From JAFLCA01 sp041907145 (GTDB taxonomy: Bacteria > Bdellovibrionota_C > UBA2361 > JAFLCA01), in contig JAYRHW010000217.1 of assembly GCA_041907145.1 (NCBI GenBank), positions 1-17,205 on the forward strand: a DNA stretch of 17,205 bases, given 5' to 3'. The notes under the pieces are model-generated. The model did not search any database and was not told the DNA's origin. It saw nothing but the letters and a program-made list of their open reading frames with translations. Positions 7,186-13,520 of this stretch are shown here, in pieces (position 1 is the first letter of the stretch; every line of letters begins with the position of its first letter). The translations under genes were made by a program, and so were the position numbers.

Positions 7186-7905
7186 ATGCCGAACAAGCAT
7201 GGTCCAATGAACACGGAGCGTGTCAACAACCACCTCGCGCGCATCGCTGCGCAACAGTACTGCCCCGGATACCACCGGTGGTGGATGCTGAAGTGGACGG
7301 ACTGGGGTCTCGAGCGGCTCGCCGGCTTGCTCTCGACTCAGGGTCTGAAGCCGGACTCGCACAACGCCGGTCAGATCGCTTTGCCGATCTTGCGTCAGGC
7401 GCGACTGCAGTCCATGGCCTACATCAACGCCGACCAGATTCAGTCTCCGGTCACCCCGAACTTCCGCGACGTCGTCGACTGCGTCTTGGGGCTCTCGATC
7501 GAGAATACCAAGACGCTGATGCGGCGCATGCGGCGGTTTGGACAGGACCTGGCTGACCACTGCGATGCTCACGGCATCGGCGCGCGTGCTTGGGTCACCG
7601 ATACCGATCACGCCCGCCCGTCCAACCCCTGCTTCGCCATGCGCCTGTTCGTTCAGGGCGCTGTGATGCATGTGCGGGACGGCTATGGCTTGAACCTTCT
7701 CCGCGACATTCACCAGCCGGATTTCGATCCGCTGCGTTTGCTTGCTCGCGCGCTTGGTCCCGGACAGGAAACCGAGCGCTTCGTGGATGGTCTCGCCAGT
7801 GGCACTCAGGGTCTCTATGGCAATGGAAAGGCGATCTTCTCCACCGAGGGGTCGCCGCGCCGCCGCAAGTCTGTACGCCGCCGTGCAGTCGCCGCCTTCA
7901 ACTAG
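7186..7905 (+). CDS. Orphan protein of unknown function, probably acquired
   Basis: A 239-residue soluble protein that I do not recognise. The start is well supported: AAGGAGG lies five bases before ATG at 7186. The N-terminal part is rich in aromatic residues (YCPGYHRWWMLKWTDWGLERL, about 25-45), the middle is helical with many Arg, and the tail is very basic (RRRKSVRRRA), as in some nucleic-acid-binding proteins. No membrane segment or signal peptide. Codon third positions are nearly all G or C and Lys is encoded by AAG, unlike the mixed usage of neighbouring genes, which suggests horizontal transfer. A longer frame on the opposite strand (6967-7971) is best explained as the shadow of this G/C-biased gene. 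It stands alone between the GDYXXLXY gene and the ABC exporter, behind an elaborate leader. Confidence 0.6.
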   Translation: MPNKHGPMNTERVNNHLARIAAQQYCPGYHRWWMLKWTDWGLERLAGLLSTQGLKPDSHNAGQIALPILRQARLQSMAYINADQIQSPVTPNFRDVVDCVLGLSIENTKTLMRRMRRFGQDLADHCDAHGIGARAWVTDTDHARPSNPCFAMRLFVQGAVMHVRDGYGLNLLRDIHQPDFDPLRLLARALGPGQETERFVDGLASGTQGLYGNGKAIFSTEGSPRRRKSVRRRAVAAFN

Positions 7906-7947
7906 GTAGCGGCTGACATCGGCAGGTGGTGCATACAGGCCCACCAC

Positions 7948-8039
7948 GTGAGAGAGAGGCATCCCCAGCAAAAGCCCATTGCTCTGGCATTCTGCCAGCA
8001 GGTGCTAGCTCATCGACGCTACTACTCTGTCTCTCTCAC
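7948..8039. repeat. 10-bp inverted repeat enclosing a small hairpin
   Basis: GTGAGAGAGA (7948-7957) and TCTCTCTCAC (8030-8039) are exact reverse complements 72 bases apart. Between them CTGGCA-TTC-TGCCAG (7984-7998) is a perfect 6-bp hairpin. The repeat lies just after the orphan gene. No T-run, target duplication or transposase is seen, so its role (3' RNA structure or insertion scar) is open. Confidence 0.5.
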
Positions 8040-8089
8040 TTCTCCAATAGCCCTCCTTTCTCCCGTTTGAACTCCGCAACGACGAGGCC

Positions 8090-8119
8090 TTGAAGTGCTC
8101 TCGCCACTGCCCGTAGAAT
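8090..8119 (+). promoter_or_regulatory. Promoter giving a leaderless ABC-exporter mRNA
   Basis: TTGAAG (8090-8095), an 18-base spacer and TAGAAT (8114-8119). Six bases separate the -10 box from ATG at 8126, so the predicted start of transcription is the A of the start codon. There is no ribosome binding site, which fits leaderless translation. Confidence 0.6.
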
Positions 8120-8125
8120 AGGGTC

Positions 8126-9886
8126 ATGCGTGATCCCTCCCCCCAATCGTCAGCCTCGTCGACCAGTATTCGACGGCTGCTCGGGCTACTTATTCCCTAT
8201 AGAGGAACTTTCTTTCTCGGTCTTGTGTCCCTCGCCATCGGAAGCGGTATCAACCTGCTCTTTCCGATAATCCTCCGCTCCTTCTTTCAAAACACTTCGG
8301 TGCCGGAACTGTCAGCTCAGGCTACAACGATAGCCGGCATTCTTGTCGCCCTCTTTGCTGTGCAAGGGCTAAGCTTTTACTTTCGTTCGTATTACTTTGG
8401 TTCAGTCGGGCAGCGTGTGGTGACGAGCATTCGCCGTCAGCTCTACTCTGTCCTCATCCATAAGCCTATTGAGTTTTTTGACTCCACCAGGGCTGCGGAA
8501 CTGGTCTCCCGCTTGAGCTCCGATGCATTGCTGTTGCAGGACGCTGTCAGCGTACGCCTCTCTGTTTTTATCCGCTATTCAGTTCAGGTCATCGTCGGCA
8601 CGGCGCTGATGCTTTACATTTCCGTGAGATTGACCGCGTGCATAGTCCTCATCATTCCCCTGCTCGTCGGCCTTTCGTTATTGCTCGGAAGAAAATTACG
8701 TTCCCTCTCCAGGGATCAGCAATCTGAACTTGGGAGGGCCTCCGCCATTGCCCATGAAACATTCGACAGCGCCCGGATAGTGAAAGCATTCAACCAAGAA
8801 GAGTTTGAAGTAGCGCGCTATGCAGCCTCGAATGAGCGAGTGCTATCGCTTGGAATCGCCCGCTCAGCAACGGCCGCCTTCTTCTCCTCCTTCGTAAGCT
8901 TTCTGCTCAATTGCGCTATCATCGGGGTTTTGCTCTACGGCATTCGATTGGTGAGTAACGGGAGCCTTAGTTCCGGCGATCTTCTGGCCTTTTTGCTTTA
9001 CGGAGTAATCGTTGCGGTCTCCTTCGCCTTTTTGGCCGGAGGGTACAGTGAAGTCGTCCAATCTCTCGGAGCCTCGGAGCGAATTTTCGAGATTCTCGAC
9101 AGCGCGGCGCCTCAGGTAGTGAGCGGAGATTCGCCAATGACTCCTGCAACAGGAGATTGCGAACTCAAGGGGGTATCCTTCCAATACCCCTCTCGTCCCG
9201 AAATCTCCGTATTGCAAAGTGTCTCGATGCACTTGCCGGCGGGCAAAGTCACGGCGCTTGTCGGCCCATCCGGTGCGGGTAAAAGTACCATCGTCAACCT
9301 TTTGCTTGGCTTCTATGCTCCGAGTACCGGCTCCATCCTTTTCGATGGGAAGGACATCGCAAGTCTCGATGGACATCGGCTGCGGGACCGAATCGCCGTG
9401 GTTCCTCAAGAGCAGGTGCTGTTCTCGGCGACAATCGCTGAAAATTTGCGATACGGGAAGCTCACGGCAAGCGATGCGGAGCTTGAACGGGTCTGCGCCC
9501 AAACGAATATGCTCGAGTTTATTCAGAGCCTGCCGCAACGTTGGCAAACCGAGGTCGGCGAGCGAGGCGTGCAGCTCAGTACAGGACAAAAGCAGCGGCT
9601 GGCAATCGCGCGCGCCATGCTGCGCGATCCAGCCTTACTCATACTTGATGAAGCGACCTCTGCGCTCGACAGCGAGAATGAGCACCTTGTGCAGCAAGCA
9701 CTCGCCCAACTAATGCGCGGACGTACCGCACTGGTGATCGCACACCGGCTCTCTACTATCAAGAATGCCGACCAGGTAGTCGTTCTCGACCGTGGAACGC
9801 TGGTGCAGCGTGGCACCCATGAAGAGCTCTCCCAGAAGCCGGGATTGTACCGTCAGCTCGTGGAGCGCCAGGAGTTAGCAGCCTAA
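8126..9886 (+). CDS. ABC exporter half-transporter (MsbA/MdlB-like, fused permease-ATPase)
   Basis: A 586-residue type IV ABC exporter half-molecule that acts as a dimer in the inner membrane. Residues 1-320 hold about six membrane segments (starting with LLGLLIPYRGTFFLGLVSLA) and the coupling-helix stretch ETFDSARIVKAFNQEEFE. The ATPase domain has Walker A GPSGAGKST at 380-388 (K386), the Q-loop in VVPQEQVLFSATI, signature LSTGQ at 484-488 (Thr-Gly in place of the usual Gly-Gly), Walker B LLILDEATSALD with D508 and E509, and the switch H540 in IAHRLST. All catalytic residues are intact. Such proteins flip lipids or export hydrophobic compounds or peptides; the substrate cannot be told. The gene has its own leaderless-type promoter and no partner half-transporter nearby. 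Confidence 0.95.
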   Translation: MRDPSPQSSASSTSIRRLLGLLIPYRGTFFLGLVSLAIGSGINLLFPIILRSFFQNTSVPELSAQATTIAGILVALFAVQGLSFYFRSYYFGSVGQRVVTSIRRQLYSVLIHKPIEFFDSTRAAELVSRLSSDALLLQDAVSVRLSVFIRYSVQVIVGTALMLYISVRLTACIVLIIPLLVGLSLLLGRKLRSLSRDQQSELGRASAIAHETFDSARIVKAFNQEEFEVARYAASNERVLSLGIARSATAAFFSSFVSFLLNCAIIGVLLYGIRLVSNGSLSSGDLLAFLLYGVIVAVSFAFLAGGYSEVVQSLGASERIFEILDSAAPQVVSGDSPMTPATGDCELKGVSFQYPSRPEISVLQSVSMHLPAGKVTALVGPSGAGKSTIVNLLLGFYAPSTGSILFDGKDIASLDGHRLRDRIAVVPQEQVLFSATIAENLRYGKLTASDAELERVCAQTNMLEFIQSLPQRWQTEVGERGVQLSTGQKQRLAIARAMLRDPALLILDEATSALDSENEHLVQQALAQLMRGRTALVIAHRLSTIKNADQVVVLDRGTLVQRGTHEELSQKPGLYRQLVERQELAA

Positions 9887-9910
9887 ATCAGCTCCCTAGA
9901 CTTAACACCC

Positions 9911-9940
9911 TTGAGGATTGCTGCTGTTTTTGGCTATGCT
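9911..9940 (+). promoter_or_regulatory. Promoter giving a leaderless receiver-DHp mRNA
   Basis: TTGAGG (9911-9916), an 18-base spacer and TATGCT (9935-9940). ATG at 9946 starts five bases after the -10 box, so transcription should begin at the start codon. No ribosome binding site is present. Confidence 0.5.
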
Positions 9941-9945
9941 CGGCC

Positions 9946-10638
9946 ATGGCCTTTAACGCCCTCATTATCGACGATGACACGAGCTTCAAGATGCTTCTTG
10001 AACGTCGGCTCAAGTCTTTTATCCCTGAACTAACCGTCACCTATTTCAATAAGCTTTCCCCGGCCAGAGACTTCCTAAAACAAGCCAAAGAGCTCAATTT
10101 CGATATCGTCTTTCTTGATGAGCATTTACCCGATGGCCGCGGCGCCGAGTTTTTAGCGGAAGGACTGTTTCAAGACCTGGCGGTGTTGTCAGTCAGCTCC
10201 GATACGGCGCCCGAAATTCCTGGAAAGGCGGTTGGCGCCGGAGCTACCTTTTTCTTGAGCAAGACCTCGGTATCCGAACCGCTTTTTCGTCCCCTCGTTC
10301 AGGGCATTATCGATCGCAACAAGATTCAACGCGAACTAACCCGACTCAAGATGGATAGTTTGATTGTGGACACGGTGCGTACTTTGGTCGGCACCTTGCG
10401 GCATGAGATCAATAATCCGCTTGGTGCTGTATTGGGTGCGGCGTACCTGCTACGCAGCAATGCTACGGCTTCAACCGAACAAAAGGAGGCAGCCGAACTC
10501 GTGGAATCCAGCGGTAAACGCATCAAGCACGTACTAGATGAACTCTGTAAGGCTGTGGCCGTTGAACCGGTTACAAAGGCTCACCAAAAGGTATTTCATA
10601 TTCCCGGCGATAAACCCTGGGATGACTCAAAGAAGTAA
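9946..10638 (+). CDS. Receiver domain joined to a HisKA/DHp-like helix pair, no ATPase domain
   Basis: A 230-residue signalling protein. Residues 1-122 are a receiver domain with the acidic cluster D9-D10-D11, phospho-acceptor D58 in IVFLDEHLPDGRG, switch position S84 and conserved K106. After a helical linker (about 123-148) comes TLRHEINNPLGAVLGAAYLL with H153, which matches the H-box of histidine kinases. The second helix (about 170-200) completes a DHp-like hairpin. The protein then ends with about 30 polar residues: there is no HATPase domain and no room for one. It could be a phosphotransfer or dimerisation partner, or a regulator that holds a kinase by mimicking its DHp domain. Kinases of this length and order are unusual. 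It follows the ABC gene by 59 bases and has its own predicted promoter. Confidence 0.85.
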   Translation: MAFNALIIDDDTSFKMLLERRLKSFIPELTVTYFNKLSPARDFLKQAKELNFDIVFLDEHLPDGRGAEFLAEGLFQDLAVLSVSSDTAPEIPGKAVGAGATFFLSKTSVSEPLFRPLVQGIIDRNKIQRELTRLKMDSLIVDTVRTLVGTLRHEINNPLGAVLGAAYLLRSNATASTEQKEAAELVESSGKRIKHVLDELCKAVAVEPVTKAHQKVFHIPGDKPWDDSKK

Positions 10639-10664
10639 CGGCAGGCGTGATTTTGCAATCCGCC

Positions 10665-10670
10665 TAAAAT
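10665..10670 (+). promoter_or_regulatory. -10 box for the peroxiredoxin gene
   Basis: TAAAAT at 10665-10670 lies 12 bases before ATG 10683, so the predicted leader is about six bases. No clear -35 hexamer or ribosome binding site is visible. Readthrough from the upstream gene is also possible. Confidence 0.35.
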
Positions 10671-10682
10671 CCGGGATCGCTC

Positions 10683-11153
10683 ATGGCTAAGGTCAAGGAA
10701 GGACAAGTCGCTCCACCGTTTGAACTATCGGATCGCAGCGGCAAGCAGCATCGCCTTTCAGGATTCAAGGAACAGTTCATCATACTCTATTTCTACCCTA
10801 AGGATGACACACCCGGTTGCACTCTCGAGGCACAGGAATTTAACGCAGCCGCCCCAAAATTTAAGCGCGTAAAGGCTAAAATTGTGGGGATTTCCGGGGG
10901 CGACCAAAGGACCAAAGAAAAGTTCTGCAGGAAATATGACCTAGGACTACTACTACTGTCCGACGAAGACTTCGCAGTTGCCAAATCATACTCGGCCTAC
11001 GGGCCAAAGACGTTCATGGGGAGAAAGTACAAAGGCATCTTCCGCATGACCTTTGTACTCGACAAGAAACGACGAATCATCAAGATTTTTGATTCCGTTA
11101 AGCCGGAAGGGCACGCCCAGGAAGTCCTGGATTTTCTAAAGGTAGCGCGATAA
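10683..11153 (+). CDS. bcp: Thioredoxin-dependent peroxiredoxin, PrxQ/BCP family
   Basis: A 156-residue thiol peroxidase that reduces hydrogen peroxide and organic peroxides with electrons from thioredoxin. The family core YFYPKDDTPGCTLEAQEF carries the peroxidatic Cys C46, preceded by the conserved Pro and Thr of the active site. The resolving Cys common in E. coli BCP, five residues later, is absent (Q51). A second Cys at C82 (KEKFCRKYDL) instead has the 36-residue spacing known from Xanthomonas PrxQ, so this is probably the atypical two-Cys form with its disulfide to helix 3. GISGGDQRTKEKF and MTFVLDKKRRI complete the fold. Length is normal and it is cytoplasmic. It ends 11 bases before a strong bidirectional terminator shared with the convergent ribosomal-protein gene. 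Confidence 0.93.
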   Translation: MAKVKEGQVAPPFELSDRSGKQHRLSGFKEQFIILYFYPKDDTPGCTLEAQEFNAAAPKFKRVKAKIVGISGGDQRTKEKFCRKYDLGLLLLSDEDFAVAKSYSAYGPKTFMGRKYKGIFRMTFVLDKKRRIIKIFDSVKPEGHAQEVLDFLKVAR

Positions 11154-11164
11154 CAAGACCAATA

Positions 11165-11188
11165 AGAAAGGCCCCTGGGGGCCTTTCT
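11165..11188. terminator. Bidirectional intrinsic terminator
   Basis: AGAAAGGCCCC (11165-11175) and GGGGCCTTTCT (11178-11188) are perfect reverse complements with a two-base centre. The A/T ends supply short T-runs in both directions. It separates the convergent peroxiredoxin and RRM-bS18 genes. Confidence 0.85.
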
Positions 11189-11209
11189 ACAAGCACCTAA
11201 CCTGGGAAA

Positions 11210-11758
11210 TTATACGTTCGAGAACGGTAGCAATCCCAGATTCTGCGCGCGCTTAATTGCCTTTGACAGCTTACGCTGATTGTAGGCGGTCAATCCCGTC
11301 AAGCGACGGGAAAGGATCTTGCCGCGCTCGCTTAGGAAGCGGGACAACATAATGACGTCCTTGTAGTCAACGGTCTTGGTTGGATCATCAAGGAACGGAT
11401 CAATCTTCTTGCGGCGACGGAAAAGCTGCATACGCTGAATTGGAGGAAGCGGCTCATAACGACGTCCACCTTCAGCACCAGGAGCGCCGGCCGCAGCTCC
11501 ACCACCGCCGGTCTTACCGCGATCCTCAACGACCTTCATCGGACGGCCGTTGATGACTTTATTATTCAAATCGGCAATCGCCTTCTGGGCATCTTCCTCG
11601 GTGTCCATCTCGACGAAGGCAAATCCCTTCGAGCGCTTTGTTTCGCGATCCGTGGCAATGACGGCGCTGATACAATTTCCGACGGCCGCGAACATTTCGC
11701 GCAACTGGTCGGTCTGAATTTCGAAATCGAGGTTACTGATGAAAAGCTTCTTTCCCAT
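11210..11758 (-). CDS. rpsR: RRM domain fused to ribosomal protein bS18
   Basis: A 182-residue protein in two parts. Residues 1-80 form a canonical RNA-recognition motif: RNP2 KLFISNL near the start and RNP1 KGFAFVEM at 44-51, with the aromatic RNA-contact residues in place. A Gly/Ala-rich linker (about 81-97) leads into bS18: the basic LFRRRKK segment, then DYKDVIMLSRFLSERGKILSRRLTG, YNQRKLSKAIKRAQ and the terminal LGLLPF, the strongest bS18 signatures. No Cys is present in the bS18 part, so it is the zinc-free form. bS18 binds 16S rRNA with bS6 on the platform of the 30S subunit, and its N terminus lies near the mRNA exit and Shine-Dalgarno helix. The RRM would be held there. ATG at 11758 is preferred over an in-frame TTG six bases upstream. 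rpsF and rplI, the usual neighbours, are absent. No frameshift or stop separates the two domains. Confidence 0.95.
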   Translation of the reverse strand: MGKKLFISNLDFEIQTDQLREMFAAVGNCISAVIATDRETKRSKGFAFVEMDTEEDAQKAIADLNNKVINGRPMKVVEDRGKTGGGGAAAGAPGAEGGRRYEPLPPIQRMQLFRRRKKIDPFLDDPTKTVDYKDVIMLSRFLSERGKILSRRLTGLTAYNQRKLSKAIKRAQNLGLLPFSNV

Positions 11759-11778
11759 ATCCAAATCTACTATCTAGA

Positions 11779-11792
11779 CGGCTCTCTCGCCG
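11779..11792 (-). promoter_or_regulatory. Small hairpin in the RRM-bS18 leader
   Basis: CGGC and GCCG pair around a GAGAGA loop about 20 bases before the start codon. It might be a site for autoregulation by the ribosomal protein, as is common for such genes, but it does not match the known bS6:bS18 leader motif closely. Speculative. Confidence 0.25.
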
Positions 11793-11836
11793 GTACACCT
11801 AAGGCCAAACGGTACTGGTCAAAAACGAGGCGTAAC

Positions 11837-11864
11837 TCTATAAGAGCCAGAATTTAATGTCAAA
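11837..11864 (-). promoter_or_regulatory. Promoter of the RRM-bS18 gene
   Basis: On the minus strand, a perfect -35 TTGACA (11859-11864) is followed by a 16-base spacer and TATAGA (11837-11842). Transcription should start near 11830, giving a leader of about 70 bases, the longest in the window for a gene with a clear promoter except the orphan gene at 7186. Confidence 0.65.
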
Positions 11865-12557
11865 TTAGGGAATGCTGGACCGGCTGAATGCGCGGCCAGG
11901 GCAGACAAAGGGTGGGCGGCTAAAACTCTAACGAACCAAAAAAAGAGCAAGGACTGGAAGGGCCAAGCGGATTTAAACCTCTAAACCGGGTAAAACGGCG
12001 CCGCCCGTAGGCTAGGGCCATTCTAGTAACATATTGTATTTATTGATGTTTATTGCTGGAGCCTTGGCAGTCCCATAAGTTCAAGGTCACAGCGGAGCAT
12101 CCACCGATTGTTTGGATTCCCGAGAATTTAATTCGATTCCATCGCAGGCCGAAATTTCAATCGAACATCCCACGCTCAAGGGTCCCTAACTTTAGTCAGA
12201 TTAAACTTGCGTTTGTAAATTCTGACCAAGTGTTCAGTGGATAATCTCAAATCTCGCTGTTTTTAGGTCATTAAAGTTGCAGAGACAAACTCTCACTCAG
12301 TTTAGGTATTGACGGTTCACTACTCGCTCAGTAATAGCTTTAGGTATGTTAAAGTAAGCGGGGTTTTGCTGCGGAGATCCTGCTGATTTAACGAGTCGTT
12401 TCTCACACAACTGCAACTTCATTCGAATGAACTGCCTGCCTGGTAATAGCGATTCAAGAGCTGTGTCAGAAAGCGAGACTTCATGTGCCGCAATGTTCGA
12501 CGCAGGTTTAAAAATCATCCCTTTTTAGCTTAGAAATCCTTTGGAGAGTCTCAATTT
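11865..12557. other. Long intergenic region without a supported gene
   Basis: Nearly 700 bases with no convincing gene. The 63-residue frame at 12053 starts with TTG and has no ribosome binding site. The 73-residue frame on the minus strand (12297-12518) has an ATG, but AGGG directly abuts it and the protein is unrecognised. GGCGCC lies within a GC-rich block near 12000, and GTTAAA/TTTAAC arms occur near 12348 and 12385. The part from about 12016 on is AT-rich and may hold the promoter for the next gene, but no clear hexamer pair was found. Confidence 0.4.
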
Positions 12558-12884
12558 ATGAGTAATGCGCTGGCCGCTAATCGTTTCTCGCCTGAGCGTG
12601 AAGAAGATAACGAAGCAACATCGCCGGTAAAGCCCGAGCGAAACCTCCTCGCTGCTGTCCTTGCTCGAGCTATCTGCGACGCGTTTGGTACTGCCCACTG
12701 CGAACGTCACGTAGTGCGCAGTGCAAGACAGTGGTTATTTGGGAAGCTTACACCGAAGCGCCCCTTTAGTTTTGCTTGGGTTGCCTTACATTTGGATTTA
12801 GACCCAGTCTCCCTGCAGCAAAGCCTGCGCGGTTATGAGAACAAGCCGGAGGAGATCCAGGAGCGCCTGACGCTGCTCCGCTAG
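12558..12884 (+). CDS. Small conserved-looking protein with W..PFSF..V...L.LDP motif
   Basis: A 108-residue soluble protein. GGAGAG (12543-12548) lies nine bases before ATG at 12558. After a polar N terminus (1-27) comes a compact domain: LAAVLARAICDAFG, then RSARQWLFG, and KRPFSFAWVALHLDLDPVSL in the last third. The order Trp, Pro-Phe-Ser-Phe, Val, Leu, Leu-Asp-Pro resembles a set of short hypothetical bacterial proteins that I recall only by pattern; a helical, possibly DNA-binding or adaptor role is a guess. It ends with NKPEEIQERLTLLR, a basic amphipathic helix. It stands alone, followed by a strong hairpin. Whether it is a transcription factor could not be decided. Confidence 0.65.
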   Translation: MSNALAANRFSPEREEDNEATSPVKPERNLLAAVLARAICDAFGTAHCERHVVRSARQWLFGKLTPKRPFSFAWVALHLDLDPVSLQQSLRGYENKPEEIQERLTLLR

Positions 12885-12922
12885 CGTGTAGATTTGCAGT
12901 TTGTAGTGCCCCTGTAGTGCGA

Positions 12923-12956
12923 AAGGCCGGATGAGAATCAAATCTCACCCGGCCTT
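12923..12956. terminator. Bidirectional hairpin terminator
   Basis: AAGGCCGGATGAGA (12923-12936) pairs with TCTCACCCGGCCTT (12943-12956): 13 pairs and one mismatch, with a six-base loop and A/T-rich flanks. It lies between the convergent small-protein gene and the secreted-protein gene. Confidence 0.75.
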
Positions 12957-13011
12957 AATTATTTCCGCGAATTTTATGGCCGCGGGTTAGGTAACGGCTA
13001 GTTAGCCCTCG

Positions 13012-13461
13012 CTAATCTAGGGTCGAACTATCGTCCAAACTTTTGACTGGCTTTGAGAAAAGCATGACACCGGGCACGGTAATATCGGTGAAGGTGACCG
13101 TACGACCAGCCTCGTAATTCACCATTATCAAGAGCTTCGCGGAAACGCTGCACGCCTCCGGAGCTGGAAAGCTGCCGCCAAAGGTAACGGTTGGAGTGCT
13201 GCCGCCACTCAGGGTCAAATCAGCGCTGTAGTCCGTAGCTAGCACGCCTTTCGATCGCTTAATGCGTCGCACTTGCACGTTTACGCTCCGGTACGAAATT
13301 TGAGCAGCATCGAGTTTTGCACGAACGGCCTGCCGCAGCAGCTTGACATGCGCAGGGATATTAGCTCCCCGACAAATAAGCCTTACAGGCTTCAATTCTG
13401 CCTGTGACGGAACAGGTACAAGACAGAGAACCACTAGGGCAATGACAAACAACTTCTTCAT
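13012..13461 (-). CDS. Secreted protein of unknown function
   Basis: A 149-residue protein with a clear Sec signal peptide: MKKLF, a hydrophobic core (FVIALVVLCLVPVP) and SQA-E as a likely cleavage site near residue 22. The mature part (about 127 residues) is rich in beta-forming residues, with two Cys (in RLICRG and EACSV) that could form a disulfide in the periplasm. No known domain was recognised. The second ATG of the frame (13461) is used because AAAAGGAG lies seven bases before it, while the first ATG at 13467 would be only one base from that site. It has a good promoter with a palindrome in its spacer, so it is probably regulated. Confidence 0.75.
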   Translation of the reverse strand: MKKLFVIALVVLCLVPVPSQAELKPVRLICRGANIPAHVKLLRQAVRAKLDAAQISYRSVNVQVRRIKRSKGVLATDYSADLTLSGGSTPTVTFGGSFPAPEACSVSAKLLIMVNYEAGRTVTFTDITVPGVMLFSKPVKSLDDSSTLD

Positions 13462-13499
13462 AGACATGCTCCTTTTAGGCGCATAATAACGTGCAGTAA

Positions 13500-13520
13500 A
13501 TTATATGTGATTAAATCACA
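13500..13520 (-). promoter_or_regulatory. -10 box with abutting 15-bp palindromic operator
   Basis: On the minus strand a perfect TATAAT (13500-13505) directly follows a 15-bp palindrome (13506-13520) with arms TGTGATT and AATCACA around one base. The palindrome occupies the spacer between -10 and -35, the typical place for a repressor. The arms resemble CRP/FNR-type half-sites, but the spacing is one base shorter than the E. coli CRP site, so the regulator is left open. The site is about 40 bases before the secreted-protein gene. Confidence 0.55.

Noticed and set aside
6967..7971. 334-residue frame on the minus strand, longer than the + strand gene it covers
   Set aside because: It has no ribosome binding site and an Arg/Val/Leu-rich protein of the kind produced opposite a G/C-biased gene, while the + strand frame has a perfect site and sensible codon use.
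12053..12244. 63-residue + strand frame
   Set aside because: TTG start, no ribosome binding site and no protein-like pattern.
12297..12518. 73-residue minus-strand frame
   Set aside because: The only purine stretch (AGGG) touches the ATG, composition is not gene-like and no family is recognised. It remains possible but unsupported.
13506..13520. Naming the palindrome a CRP or FNR site
   Set aside because: Half-sites are similar but the spacing differs from both consensus sites and no such regulator is encoded nearby, so only a generic operator is claimed.
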